64,000 nt of DNA from Sulfuricurvum sp. (lineage in GTDB: Bacteria > Campylobacterota > Campylobacteria > Campylobacterales > Sulfurimonadaceae): assembly GCF_030691015.1 (NCBI RefSeq), contig NZ_JAUYFF010000001.1, forward strand, positions 124,001 to 188,000, read 5' to 3'. This document shows positions 1 to 8,995 of the stretch, piece after piece (the first letter of the stretch is position 1; every line of letters starts with the position of its first letter). The notes beneath the pieces are model-generated. The model saw only the letters and a program-made list of their open reading frames with translations, was not told the origin of the DNA and did not search any database. Made by a program: the position numbers and the translations under genes.

Positions 1-575
1 GCTGAATTCGCTCGTTTTGCGGCATCTTCGGCCTGACGCACTGCGATAAGACGTTCAATCTCTGCTTCGACTTCCTCATCGCTCATCCCTGAATAATCAG
101 GTTCTTCTTCACTTGTTGCAACGGCAACTTTTGGTTCAGGGGTAGGGGTCGATGGAGCTGCCGGGGCAGGAACCGTTTCACCCAATGAGGTACCGTTTGC
201 GACCGCATCCAAACGAATAACACATGGATTCACTTCCAATCCGCTGTCTTCTCCACTGTCTCTGATACGGACAAGTAACGCTTTCATCAAGTCAATCGAT
301 TCGAGGATAACGTCCATAACGTCAGCATCAATGACCAAATCTCCGTGACGTGCCATATTGAGCAAATTTTCCATGTGGTGTGTCAAATGGGTCAATACAT
401 CAAAATTTAAAAAGGAGCTAGCCCCTTTAATTGTGTGGGCTACCCGGAAGATACGGTTGAGTAGATCCAAATCATCAGGTCGTGACTCCAGCTCGACAAG
501 GTCTTGGTCAAGCTGTTCAATCAGTTCAAACGACTCAACCAAAAAGTCCTGTAATATCTCTTGAAATTCATCCAT
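1..575 (-). CDS. cheA: Chemotaxis histidine kinase CheA (N-terminal part, cut by window edge)
   Basis: The ATG is at 575 and the frame stays open to base 1, giving about 191 residues of a protein whose rest lies outside the window. Residues 1-105 form a histidine phosphotransfer (P1) helix bundle with the phospho-acceptor motif AHTIKG (His47). A Pro/Ala-rich linker follows (near 130-150), then an acidic helix typical of the linker before P2/P3. CheA autophosphorylates and passes phosphate to CheY and CheV in the receptor array. It lies 10 bases downstream of cheV and is surely cotranscribed with it. Kinase and CheW-like domains cannot be checked here. Confidence 0.9.
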   Translation of the reverse strand, partial: MDEFQEILQDFLVESFELIEQLDQDLVELESRPDDLDLLNRIFRVAHTIKGASSFLNFDVLTHLTHHMENLLNMARHGDLVIDADVMDVILESIDLMKALLVRIRDSGEDSGLEVNPCVIRLDAVANGTSLGETVPAPAAPSTPTPEPKVAVATSEEEPDYSGMSDEEVEAEIERLIAVRQAEDAAKRANS

Positions 576-585
576 TGCCTAACCC

Positions 586-1530
586 CTATTGAATATGAGC
601 ACGTACGACACGCGCTACTTCATCGTAAAATAAATTCGAATCAAATTTGACTAAGTACGCTTCTCCGCCTGCCTCTTTTCCGCGAAGTTCGCTGAAATAG
701 TCACTAATCGAAGAATTGAAAACAATCGGAATCATTTTAAATCTTGGATCGGCTTTTACATTCGCCGCGAAATGGAATCCGTCCATTAACGGCATTTCGA
801 TATCCGAAGCGATCAGTCGGAGTTTAGAGCCAATCTCTTCACCGTATTTAGTGTACATATCTTCGAGAATTCTAAGACCGTTCTCCCCATCCGTCGCTTC
901 AATAACATCAAAGCCCATCTGCTCCAATGCTTCTTTGATAATACGACGTGCGGTAGAGCTGTCATCCAACAGAAGAACATATCCGCTGAAGTTGTATTTA
1001 CCGTCTTCGAGCTTGCCGCTGGCAGGCTGATAGAGCCCCAGTTCTTGGACAACACTTTCTAAATCGAGAATTAAAAGAACCGCATCGTCTTCAATACGGG
1101 TAACACCCGTAATTTTGGAACTGTCCATCCCGCCATCACCCGAAATAAAAGATGCGGGTTCAATATCTTTCCAGTTGATACGGCGAATCCGTTTCGCTTC
1201 ATGGACAACAAACCCGATGAGAATATTATTGAATTCCGTAATAATAACCCGTGATTCTTTATCCACATTGTCGGGAGCGTCAACTCCCATCCATTTGGCC
1301 AAATTCACTACGGGGATCACAACACCGCGAAGATCAAAAATCCCTTCGATAAACGGAGGGGTTCCCGGTAATTCGGTGAGTTTTGGAAATCGGATGATTT
1401 CACGCACTTTTGCGACGTTTATACCATATATTCCCTCGTATACTTCATCGCCTTCGCGCTTAAATATACGAAAATCGACAAGCTCCATCTCGTTGCTGCC
1501 GACTTTTAAAATATCTCCTTGTCCCTTCAT
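586..1530 (-). CDS. cheV: Chemotaxis coupling protein CheV (CheW domain plus receiver)
   Basis: A 314-residue protein with a CheW-like domain (about residues 15-170, including EGIFDLRGVVIPVVNL) followed by a response-regulator receiver domain (about 184-314). The receiver keeps the acidic pair D189/D190, phospho-acceptor D243 in SDIEMPLMDG and conserved K295. CheV couples receptors to CheA and probably acts as a phosphate sink or adaptation device, since Campylobacterota often carry CheV proteins. Its ATG overlaps the preceding gene's stop (ATGA, 1527-1530) behind a strong AAGGAG, so translation is probably coupled. Next downstream is cheA. Confidence 0.93.
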   Translation of the reverse strand: MKGQGDILKVGSNEMELVDFRIFKREGDEVYEGIYGINVAKVREIIRFPKLTELPGTPPFIEGIFDLRGVVIPVVNLAKWMGVDAPDNVDKESRVIITEFNNILIGFVVHEAKRIRRINWKDIEPASFISGDGGMDSSKITGVTRIEDDAVLLILDLESVVQELGLYQPASGKLEDGKYNFSGYVLLLDDSSTARRIIKEALEQMGFDVIEATDGENGLRILEDMYTKYGEEIGSKLRLIASDIEMPLMDGFHFAANVKADPRFKMIPIVFNSSISDYFSELRGKEAGGEAYLVKFDSNLFYDEVARVVRAHIQ

Positions 1531-2300
1531 CGGGGCTCCTTACGAAAAACTGCTTCGTGCAATAACGTCTTATTTTGACTTGATTGTACAGTAAAGTATC
1601 TTTCATTGCAAGCAAAAGCACCCACGTTAATGTAATGAAGTTGAGAGAATTGAAAAGAGCAATTTTGATGAAAATGCCCCTCAACCAAAATATCAATCGA
1701 ATCCAAATGAAGCGATTTTAAACGCTTCTCTATCAATGTATGAAAATTCTCAATACTGCGGCAGTGTGATTTTCGTTTCATCTGCGCTTCCAGCCACCTA
1801 ACGATAAAACCGCCCCCGAACGTATCAATGGTTCGGAGAAAAGCCAATACCAAAGGGCTGCGGATCAGAGCCGTATAGATTTCGTATCCCAATCCCATAG
1901 CACTGTCACCATGCGAAAAGGCTATTGTTTGCCCTTCATACGTCATCACTATAGGCTGATCCTCGCGAGCGACAACCTCAATATTTGGGAGTAAATTCCT
2001 GAGTAGGAAATCGTGGTTTCCCTCTAAATAAATAATTTCAAGTCGCTCTGAGAGGCGGTTAAGGAGTTCAATTCCCTCAGTGTTGTAGTGATATGTTCGC
2101 GGTATCGGACCGTAAAGCATATCAAACACATCCCCCATCAAGATGAGTTGAGGCGTCACAATTTCACCTGATTCGAGAGCATAAAGAAAATCGATAAAGC
2201 TAGTGCGCCATGGAGCGCAGTGGGCATCTGCGATAAGAATCGCACCGCTTTGGAGTGTTTTAGGGGACATACGAGATTTTCGGTATTCCGAGAGATTCAT
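1527..2300 (-). CDS. LpxH-like metallophosphoesterase (probable UDP-2,3-diacylglucosamine hydrolase)
   Basis: A calcineurin-like phosphoesterase of 257 residues. The metal-binding series is complete: DAH near the N terminus, GDVFD, GNHDFLL, HGD and GHFH. The GNHDFL block and overall size match LpxH, which cleaves UDP-2,3-diacylglucosamine to lipid X in lipid A synthesis at the inner membrane. A generic phosphoesterase cannot be excluded. Two starts are possible: ATG at 2300 (preceded by GGGATTGG, overlapping argC by 41 bases) or ATG at 2270 (11-base overlap, poor ribosome site). The 3' end overlaps cheV by four bases, tying an envelope gene to chemotaxis genes. Confidence 0.7.
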   Translation of the reverse strand: MNLSEYRKSRMSPKTLQSGAILIADAHCAPWRTSFIDFLYALESGEIVTPQLILMGDVFDMLYGPIPRTYHYNTEGIELLNRLSERLEIIYLEGNHDFLLRNLLPNIEVVAREDQPIVMTYEGQTIAFSHGDSAMGLGYEIYTALIRSPLVLAFLRTIDTFGGGFIVRWLEAQMKRKSHCRSIENFHTLIEKRLKSLHLDSIDILVEGHFHQNCSFQFSQLHYINVGAFACNERYFTVQSSQNKTLLHEAVFRKEPR

Positions 2301-3273
2301 CCAATCCCATCATAATGTTGGCATTCACCAACGCCTGAGAACTGGCACCGCGCATCAGATTATCGATTGCACACATTGCAACAAGTGCATTGCCGTGACG
2401 CGTAGCATACACATCGGCAAAATTGGTTCCCGAGGTCATTTTCGTATGCGGAGGAGCATTGCGTACACGGACGAAAGGTTTCCCCTCATAAAATGTATGC
2501 ATCAGCGGCAATGGATCACACTCTGTTTTAAGAGTCGCATAGACACACGCCAACATCCCTCGAGTCATCGGAACCAAAGAGGGGACAAACGTTACCTTGA
2601 CTTCATTAAAACACAACGCCGAAGCGTGCTGTTCGATCTCGGTCGCATGGCGATGCTTGATAATGTTATAGCAGTTGATATTGTCATTGACACTTACATA
2701 ATGAACCGTGCTGCTCGGTGATTTTCCCGCCCCTGAAACGCCGGTTTTAGAATCGATAAAAATAGGGTGTGTGAGATCAATATGATCTAAAAAAGGGGCC
2801 AACGCCATCAGCGACGCCGTCACATGGCATCCCGGATTAGCGATAAGACGAGCACCTTGCGCAATATTTCCATGAAGTTCAGGGATGGAATAGATCGCAT
2901 GTGAGAGGTTGTCCAAATCTTCGTGTTCACAGTAAAACGCTTCGTAGTTTTCGGCATTGAGGCGGTAATCTGCGGAGAGATCGACCACTTTGATCCCTTT
3001 TTCCAAAAGCCCTTTTGCCGTCTGCATCGCTGTTTTGTGCGGAAGGGCTAAAAAGATGAGTTCGCACGTACTTGCCGCACGATCAATATCCACCTTTTCG
3101 ACGTTCAAATCACAAACACCCATCAGTGAGGGGTGAAGTTCGGCCACCGTCGTCGCACCTTCGGTGTTGGCACAGTAGAGTAGATTGAAAGTCGGATGGG
3201 AAACAAGCATTTTAACCAGCTCTAATCCTGTATAACCGCTGACTCCAATGATTCCGACGTTAATGGCTTTCAA
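2260..3273 (-). CDS. argC: N-acetyl-gamma-glutamyl-phosphate reductase
   Basis: A 337-residue cytoplasmic NADPH-dependent enzyme reducing N-acetylglutamyl phosphate to the semialdehyde, the third step of arginine synthesis. It shows the N-terminal nucleotide-binding loop GVSGYTGLEL (about residues 10-19) and the catalytic cysteine C149 in NPGCHVTASL. Length is normal for the family. The start is TTG, supported by AGGAG seven bases upstream inside greA; no ATG fits. It overlaps greA by 14 bases and the phosphoesterase downstream, so it sits in the middle of a greA-to-cheA operon with no other arginine gene nearby. Confidence 0.95.
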   Translation of the reverse strand: MKAINVGIIGVSGYTGLELVKMLVSHPTFNLLYCANTEGATTVAELHPSLMGVCDLNVEKVDIDRAASTCELIFLALPHKTAMQTAKGLLEKGIKVVDLSADYRLNAENYEAFYCEHEDLDNLSHAIYSIPELHGNIAQGARLIANPGCHVTASLMALAPFLDHIDLTHPIFIDSKTGVSGAGKSPSSTVHYVSVNDNINCYNIIKHRHATEIEQHASALCFNEVKVTFVPSLVPMTRGMLACVYATLKTECDPLPLMHTFYEGKPFVRVRNAPPHTKMTSGTNFADVYATRHGNALVAMCAIDNLMRGASSQALVNANIMMGLDESLGIPKISYVP

Positions 3274-3757
3274 ACACGATCTCCTGATATTTCACTTCAA
3301 GCACTTCAAAGTTTTTGGTTCCGCCGGGAAGTTTTGCATTGAGTTCATCCCCCTCTACGCGACCCAAAAGCTGTTTTGCCAGCGGTGAGTTAAAGGAGAT
3401 AAGGCCTTGTGCAGGATTGCTTTCACATCCGCCGACGATCGTATACGTGACTTCGGTATCGCTATCCAGATCGCTTAACACTACCGTAGAGCCGAAACTG
3501 ATACGGGCGTGTTCAAGTTCACTCGGATCAACGATCTGAGCACGTGAAATCACCTCTCCCAATTCTGCGATACGGGTTCCGATGAAAGCCTGCTTTTCAC
3601 GAGCGGCGTGGTATTCAGAATTCTCTTTTAAATCTCCGTACTCTTTGGCACGATCAATTTCAACATTGACGGCCGGCAAGTCTATATTTTTAAGGGTATT
3701 CAGCTCATCGCTAAGACGCTGAAACCCGTATTTGGTCATGGGTTCTTTTTGTTCCAC
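3260..3757 (-). CDS. greA: Transcription elongation factor GreA
   Basis: A 165-residue protein with an N-terminal antiparallel coiled coil (about 1-80) and a C-terminal FKBP-like domain. The coiled-coil tip motif YGDLKENSEY carries acidic residues D42 and E45, equivalent to the pair that reaches into the RNA polymerase active site to stimulate cleavage of backtracked RNA. The GTG at 3757 is preferred because GGAG lies six bases upstream. The in-frame ATG at 3739 would give the more usual N terminus (MTKYGFQRL) but lacks a ribosome site. First gene of the operon running into argC. Confidence 0.95.
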   Translation of the reverse strand: MEQKEPMTKYGFQRLSDELNTLKNIDLPAVNVEIDRAKEYGDLKENSEYHAAREKQAFIGTRIAELGEVISRAQIVDPSELEHARISFGSTVVLSDLDSDTEVTYTIVGGCESNPAQGLISFNSPLAKQLLGRVEGDELNAKLPGGTKNFEVLEVKYQEIVFESH

Positions 3758-3807
3758 AGTTAACTCCGAAGATTGATAATAAAAGGCATTATACCAAAGC
3801 TATCGTC

Positions 3808-5562
3808 TCAATAACCGATGATACTCATATGATTAGGTGATTTTTTTGCAGTTTTTTTCTCCATAGCGAAGGTTCGCTGAAGATGTTCGCTTGAGGTGAT
3901 CGATTCACCCCTTCCCATACGAACGACAACGGCACTCACACCGAGGAGTTTAAATTCCCGCTTATTCCCCTCTCGATCTTCTCCGAGAATAAAACCCCGT
4001 TCACGATCCGAGGGTTCATAGAATGCTTTTACCTCATCGCTGAAAGCGGCTATCAATTGCTCAATTTCTCCGCATACTTTTTCAAATGTCTGTGCCTCAT
4101 CCAAAATTGCCCCCACGAAAAAATCATCCCCTCCGATGTGCCCTTTGAAATAATCGTTGCAAAGAACTTTTTGCATTAACTCGGCAAACAGCAAGATCAC
4201 CCTATCGCCGTTTCGAAATCCGTAATAGTCATTGTAGGGCTTAAAGTGATCAAAATCAAAATAGACCACTGCCGCGTCAGTGCCGCTCTCGATCACATAC
4301 GCGATGTATTCGTTTATTCTGAAATTTCCCGGAAGACGGGTGAGCGGATTTTCATCACGGGCTCGGATAAGATTGCGCTCATGTACCACTTCGATCATCT
4401 CGCGTGCGCTCAGATACCCGATATAGCGTGAGGACTCGACAACCAACACCCCCGGAGCATTTTGAGAGAGAGAAAAAAGCTCGATCATAATCTCCAGAGG
4501 CATTGTCAAATCGACTACGGGGATCGGTTCGATGTAGGTTTCCAGTGTCGAGAGGTTGGAAGAGCGATTTTGAGTTAGTGAGCGCCCATAAGGTGAACAG
4601 GCGATCGCTTTGAGCTGATGTTCATGGATAATCCCTAACGGATGCATTGCCCCATCCACGACGGGAACGAGATAGGTCCCTTTTTCATTCAGTAAATCGA
4701 GCAATGTCTCCATAGAATCCGTGATCATTATTGATTTGAGCGGTTCGAGCCGTTTTAAAATAATTTTTTGATTTCCCAAAGAGCGTTTCTCTTCCACTAA
4801 ATTGTTTCCGCTCAGGAGATATTTTTTGGCAATAAGGGAACACTCCAGTGTGGGACGCTGGATAAAATACCCCTGTACCATATGACATCCGATCTCTTTG
4901 CATACCAAAAGTTCCCGCTCGGTCTCAACTCCCTCCGCTACGACACGGCATCCTAACAACGTGGAGAGCTGAACCATATTTCGGGCGAGGAGCTTTTTTT
5001 TGGGATCCTTGTCAATATCTGTTAAAAAAAAACGATCAATCTTGATAATATTAGGGGTGCAATGATAGAGCAGTTTGTACCCGGACTGCCCGATCCCGAA
5101 ATCATCAATCGCGATACAAAATCCTTCATCGCCGTAATGGTGCATCAATTTTGTAAAATGATCAATATTAAGAATTTCATTATGTTCTGAGAGTTCAAAG
5201 ACGATCGCTTTTGGATCGAGGTTATAACGTTCAAGGAGACGAAAGGTATTTCCTTTCGAAAAATCGGTCATCTCGAGTACGCGGTTATCAAGATTGTAAA
5301 AAAGTTTGAGACTCTCATACCCTTCGATCAAACAAAACTTTTCCATCACCTTCTCTCGAAGACGCAAATCAAACGAATAAAGGATATTTTCCTCGTACAA
5401 ACGGTCAAAAAAAGAGAAGATCGTTTCAAATCCGAGAGTATCCGTTCCACGCAGTAATGCTTCTACGCCGAAAATGGCTCCGGAATGGATATCAACGATC
5501 GGCTGAAATGCCACATCCAAAACGTCAAGATAGTGATGATAAAGGGGGTGAAGAGGTTCCAT
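3808..5562 (-). CDS. EAL-CBS-GGDEF cyclic-di-GMP signalling protein
   Basis: A 584-residue cytoplasmic protein without predicted membrane segments. Order: an EAL phosphodiesterase domain (about 15-245), a CBS pair (about 270-395) and a GGDEF domain (about 400-575). The EAL domain keeps the signature as EALLR plus conserved blocks ending FELSEH, AIDDFGIG, IIKID, VAEGVE and GYFIQRP, so c-di-GMP hydrolysis is plausible. The GGDEF motif reads GGDDF, a changed signature residue, so cyclase activity is uncertain. The CBS pair probably senses a nucleotide. It starts 35 bases after tcdA and has no clear ribosome site. Confidence 0.88.
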   Translation of the reverse strand: MEPLHPLYHHYLDVLDVAFQPIVDIHSGAIFGVEALLRGTDTLGFETIFSFFDRLYEENILYSFDLRLREKVMEKFCLIEGYESLKLFYNLDNRVLEMTDFSKGNTFRLLERYNLDPKAIVFELSEHNEILNIDHFTKLMHHYGDEGFCIAIDDFGIGQSGYKLLYHCTPNIIKIDRFFLTDIDKDPKKKLLARNMVQLSTLLGCRVVAEGVETERELLVCKEIGCHMVQGYFIQRPTLECSLIAKKYLLSGNNLVEEKRSLGNQKIILKRLEPLKSIMITDSMETLLDLLNEKGTYLVPVVDGAMHPLGIIHEHQLKAIACSPYGRSLTQNRSSNLSTLETYIEPIPVVDLTMPLEIMIELFSLSQNAPGVLVVESSRYIGYLSAREMIEVVHERNLIRARDENPLTRLPGNFRINEYIAYVIESGTDAAVVYFDFDHFKPYNDYYGFRNGDRVILLFAELMQKVLCNDYFKGHIGGDDFFVGAILDEAQTFEKVCGEIEQLIAAFSDEVKAFYEPSDRERGFILGEDREGNKREFKLLGVSAVVVRMGRGESITSSEHLQRTFAMEKKTAKKSPNHMSIIGY

Positions 5563-5597
5563 GATGGAGAGTATAAAACGCTCACGTCACAAGAAGG

Positions 5598-6236
5598 TTA
5601 CAAAGCTATTTTCCGCAGAGCCAGCGAACACATTGCAAGGCCGAATCCCCCAGTCACCGCGACAAAACTCCCTTTTTCTTTGATTCGGGGAAGCTCAGAG
5701 CTGCAAATACAGCTAAAATCCCCTTTGAATTTACGTTTACGCAGTTCATTACGAATTTTGGAAGCAAAGGGGTCTCCTTCGGTTTTCCAAATGGAACGCA
5801 CTTCGATCTTCGTCGGGTCTAGCCGTTTTGCCGAACCGACGGAGCAGATAAGTTTGGGATAGCATTTTTGGATTAACGCGAGTTTGGCACGCATATCGTC
5901 AATCGCATCGAGGATAAGATCATAAGGCTCAAAATCAAACGCCTCGATCCACTCGGGGGTGATTTTTTCCGCAATCGCGATCACTTCGGGATAGTGAGTT
6001 TTGAGTGCTTCGACTTTCAACTCCCCCTCGTGCATTTCCGAGTGCATTTGACGATTTTGGTTTGTCACATCGTAGCGATCGAAATCGATGATCGTGATGT
6101 CGCGTACTCCTGAACGGTAAAGACAATCCAAACAAAAACTTCCGACACCGCCGACCCCGAGGAGGAGTATTTTAGCGTTTTGGAGTTTCGCATGTGCATC
6201 TTCTCCGAAAACAAGTTTAGTGCGGGTATGTCTCAC
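5598..6236 (-). CDS. tcdA: tRNA threonylcarbamoyladenosine dehydratase (ThiF/E1-like)
   Basis: About 212 residues with the E1-like Rossmann fold: LLGVGGVGSF nucleotide loop near residue 27, the acidic IIDFDRYD strand, the NRQ motif and DAIDD near 110. This pattern matches TcdA (CsdL/YgdL), which uses ATP to cyclise t6A37 in tRNA to ct6A. ThiF/MoeB are alternatives, but no sulfur-carrier gene is adjacent. The start chosen is GTG at 6236, which forms a GTGA overlap with the surE stop and has GGGA six bases upstream. A TTG at 6242 would add two residues. Confidence 0.85.
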   Translation of the reverse strand: MRHTRTKLVFGEDAHAKLQNAKILLLGVGGVGSFCLDCLYRSGVRDITIIDFDRYDVTNQNRQMHSEMHEGELKVEALKTHYPEVIAIAEKITPEWIEAFDFEPYDLILDAIDDMRAKLALIQKCYPKLICSVGSAKRLDPTKIEVRSIWKTEGDPFASKIRNELRKRKFKGDFSCICSSELPRIKEKGSFVAVTGGFGLAMCSLALRKIAL

Positions 6237-7000
6237 AGCCAATCCCGTAATTGCTGCATCGATTTATAGGCACTCATGTCGAGTTTGATCGGCGTCAGAG
6301 ACACTTTTCCCGCCTCAATCGCTTCAAAATCACATAATGATTCACGTTTCGGGCGAGCCTTATACTCCAGAGGATGAAGTCCGAGCCAGTAGTATTCCAT
6401 CCCACGCGGGTTACGATGGAGATGGGCGTCATTGGCATAATAGCGATACCCTGCATAAGTAACGGCAAACTCCAGTTCCTTAACATCGTGCGGGATATTC
6501 ACATTGAGAAATTCCCGCTCGTTCAGCGGAAAATCTCCCCTCAAAATTTTCTCCGCCAGATGGCGGATCGCCTGTTTCGCCAATGCAAAATCACCGACGG
6601 GCTGGGTAAAATCCATCACTTGTGAGATAGCAATCGCCGGAACACTGTGGAGCACCGCTTCCATCGCCGCTGCCGCCGTTCCCGAATAGGTAATGTCTTC
6701 CCCCATATTGGAACCTTTGTTAATCCCGCTGATCAGCAAATCGGGTTTGGACTCTTCGAATAGGGAATGAAGGGCAAGATAGACACAATCGCTCGGGGTG
6801 CCGTCATCGAGTTTGTAAAAATCGTCCCCGACACTGATAAAACTAAGAGGTCGTGTCAACGTCAGTGAGTGTCCGCACGCCGATTTCTCCGTCGAGGGGG
6901 CAACAACCGTGATTTGTCCTAGTCCCTCCAATGCGTCAATGAGGGCTAAAAGCCCTGCAGATTCATATCCGTCATCATTCGTAATCAAAATTTTCTTCAT
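6233..7000 (-). CDS. surE: 5'/3'-nucleotidase SurE
   Basis: A 255-residue SurE family phosphatase that dephosphorylates nucleoside monophosphates and possibly short polyphosphates. Metal ligands are visible at N8-D9-D10 (ITNDDG), with DGTPSDCV and SGINKGSNMGEDITYSGT downstream. Length is typical. Its ATG directly follows the histidine kinase stop codon and has AGGAAATAG just upstream inside that gene. It overlaps tcdA. In many proteobacteria surE is linked to pcm and rpoS; neither is here. Confidence 0.94.
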   Translation of the reverse strand: MKKILITNDDGYESAGLLALIDALEGLGQITVVAPSTEKSACGHSLTLTRPLSFISVGDDFYKLDDGTPSDCVYLALHSLFEESKPDLLISGINKGSNMGEDITYSGTAAAAMEAVLHSVPAIAISQVMDFTQPVGDFALAKQAIRHLAEKILRGDFPLNEREFLNVNIPHDVKELEFAVTYAGYRYYANDAHLHRNPRGMEYYWLGLHPLEYKARPKRESLCDFEAIEAGKVSLTPIKLDMSAYKSMQQLRDWL

Positions 7001-8299
7001 CTATTTCCTTTTGGTTTTTACAGGGACACAAATAAAACAGTTACGGTTTTCTCTGCGTTCATACGCAAGAACATAATCATGCTCTTTTAAAATCGCATCG
7101 ACGATATAAAGCCCCAATCCGAAGCTGTCTTTCGTCGGATGCTCTTTGGTAAAAGGTTCAATATAATAGTTCAATGGTTTTTTGAGCGATTCACCTTCAT
7201 TCGCGAAAATGATCTCCCCCTCTTCCATCCAAATCTCCATCCTTTTTTCAGGAGAGTATTTGATCGCGTTATCGATCAGATTTTTTACCGCCGTCACAAA
7301 AAGACGGTAATCGGCTTCGATCTTAATCGATGCATCAATGTGACGATCAACCGCATCATATTCTACCATCGCAAGGTCGATCGCCCCATCGATCACATCG
7401 ATGAGCCGATACTCTTTTTTCTCATGGTACTGGTTCCCTGACGTAATCTCTTCGAGCAGGGCAAACTCCCCGATCAATGATTCAAGACGTTCGAAAATCC
7501 CTTCAAACCGACCGCGCTGTTTCTCATCGCTCAGCATTGTTGCGACAATCCGCCCTTTCGCGATAGGGGTTTTTAGCTCATGCATAATGTTGCGTAAAAA
7601 CAGGGTACGAGACTCGATTAGAGAGCGGATTTTGTTTTGGGTCGAATCGAGTTCATTTGCGATAAGGGCTATCTCATCACTCCCCTCTATGCGGAAGCGT
7701 ACCCCCATATCCCCTTCTCCGAAACGGGCAATTTGTTTCCGCAATCGGCGCAAAGGTCGCAAACGATAAATAATAAGAGCAAAGGAGACGAGCAAAATCG
7801 TCATAATCGTCCCATACGCCGAAAGGAGATTTAACGGTCGATAGGGTTCGATATTCCGATCTTCAAGCAATACGCTATGACGGGAAGATTCGACCCAAAA
7901 ATAGATATGCCCTCGATGCTCGATCATCGACGTAATAACCTGCTGCGCCGCATGCGTTTCAAAAGGAGATTCTGAGAGAGAATACTGTTCCATCATCTCA
8001 TCCCCGTTACCGTCACTTTTGAGGATTCTCCCTTGACGGATTATCGTCTCATAGTCCGTTTCATCCGATATCTCTTCAAGATCATAGAGTGCCAGATTAG
8101 CTTCAAACATCGGCTGAGAAACCTGCTTGATAATATAGGTGTGATAGATTTGACTGATGAGAGAGTGTTTGCTGAAGATATTATCGATATGTTTGGCACG
8201 ATTGGTTTCATAGAGCTGATAGAAGGTGTAACTGACACTCGATACGGTCACCACCATGGCGAAAACAACGGTGGCAAGAACAGCGTTATTTTTAAGCAT
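7001..8299 (-). CDS. Sensor histidine kinase, ArsS-like
   Basis: A 432-residue membrane sensor: TM1 about 6-28, a periplasmic domain about 30-157, TM2 about 158-178, HAMP about 180-230, the H-box with His240 in MHELKTPIAKGR, N-box LIDNAIKYSP and G-box FGLGLYIVDAI. It autophosphorylates and signals to the regulator encoded just upstream, whose stop it overlaps by one base. Layout and H-box resemble the ArsS family of Campylobacterota (acid sensing in Helicobacter), but the small sensor domain diverges and the ligand is unknown. Lying downstream of feoAB, it could respond to iron or envelope state (inference only). Confidence 0.88.
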   Translation of the reverse strand: MLKNNAVLATVVFAMVVTVSSVSYTFYQLYETNRAKHIDNIFSKHSLISQIYHTYIIKQVSQPMFEANLALYDLEEISDETDYETIIRQGRILKSDGNGDEMMEQYSLSESPFETHAAQQVITSMIEHRGHIYFWVESSRHSVLLEDRNIEPYRPLNLLSAYGTIMTILLVSFALIIYRLRPLRRLRKQIARFGEGDMGVRFRIEGSDEIALIANELDSTQNKIRSLIESRTLFLRNIMHELKTPIAKGRIVATMLSDEKQRGRFEGIFERLESLIGEFALLEEITSGNQYHEKKEYRLIDVIDGAIDLAMVEYDAVDRHIDASIKIEADYRLFVTAVKNLIDNAIKYSPEKRMEIWMEEGEIIFANEGESLKKPLNYYIEPFTKEHPTKDSFGLGLYIVDAILKEHDYVLAYERRENRNCFICVPVKTKRK

Positions 8300-8961
8300 T
8301 ACTTGAGAAGTTTATACCCGATACCGCGAATCGATTCGATCAGGGATTTGTCTCCGAGCTTATTACGGATACGTCCCATCATAACATCGATGCTTTTGTT
8401 CGAGGAGTCTTCGTTGATCGCACTCACATTGTGAATTAAATCTTCTCTCGAAACAACCATCCCCTGCTTTTTAATCATATGCGCCAAAATTCCGTACTCT
8501 GCATTGGTGAATTCAAGCGGTCGCCCTTTATAGCTGATTTGCATAGAAGGTTCATTGAGTTTAAAATCACATTCGCTCTGAAGTGCAAGTTCCGAAGCGG
8601 CATCATATCGGCGCAATACCGAATGGATACGGGCTTCCAGTTCTCTCGGATCGTAGGGTTTTGGGAGATAATCATCAGCACCGAGTTCAAGGGCGTTGAT
8701 CTTATCGGTAACATCGGAACGAGCTGAGGAGATAATAATAGGGATGTTTTGGCGTGCACGAATCGCTTCGCACACCTCCAACCCATCCATACCCGGTAAG
8801 GTTAAATCCAAAATGACCGCATCAAATTTCTCTAATTTGAGAATGCTCAGCGCTTTGAACGGATCATCTTCCGTCGTTACGTCAAACTGGTACTGTTCTA
8901 AAAATTCGGTGAGGATCTCGGCAAGCTCGAGATCGTCTTCAATCATTAATATTTTACTCAT
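8299..8961 (-). CDS. OmpR-family response regulator
   Basis: A 220-residue two-domain regulator. The receiver (1-115) has acidic pair D9/D10, phospho-acceptor D52 in LDLTLPGMDG, and the conserved lysine in LPKPYDPREL. The C-terminal winged helix (about 125-218) ends in the family pattern IRGIGYKLLK. It probably binds DNA as a phosphorylated dimer and pairs with the overlapping histidine kinase. Only 34 bases separate it from feoB, so it may be read from the iron-uptake transcript, from a weak local promoter, or both. Confidence 0.92.
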   Translation of the reverse strand: MSKILMIEDDLELAEILTEFLEQYQFDVTTEDDPFKALSILKLEKFDAVILDLTLPGMDGLEVCEAIRARQNIPIIISSARSDVTDKINALELGADDYLPKPYDPRELEARIHSVLRRYDAASELALQSECDFKLNEPSMQISYKGRPLEFTNAEYGILAHMIKKQGMVVSREDLIHNVSAINEDSSNKSIDVMMGRIRNKLGDKSLIESIRGIGYKLLK

Positions 8962-8995
8962 GGTGATATTGTAACGCAGAGTGGTTAATGATTAC

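Noticed and set aside
358-564. Plus-strand frame across the start of cheA
   Set aside because: It is the antisense shadow of cheA, whose His phosphotransfer motif is clear.
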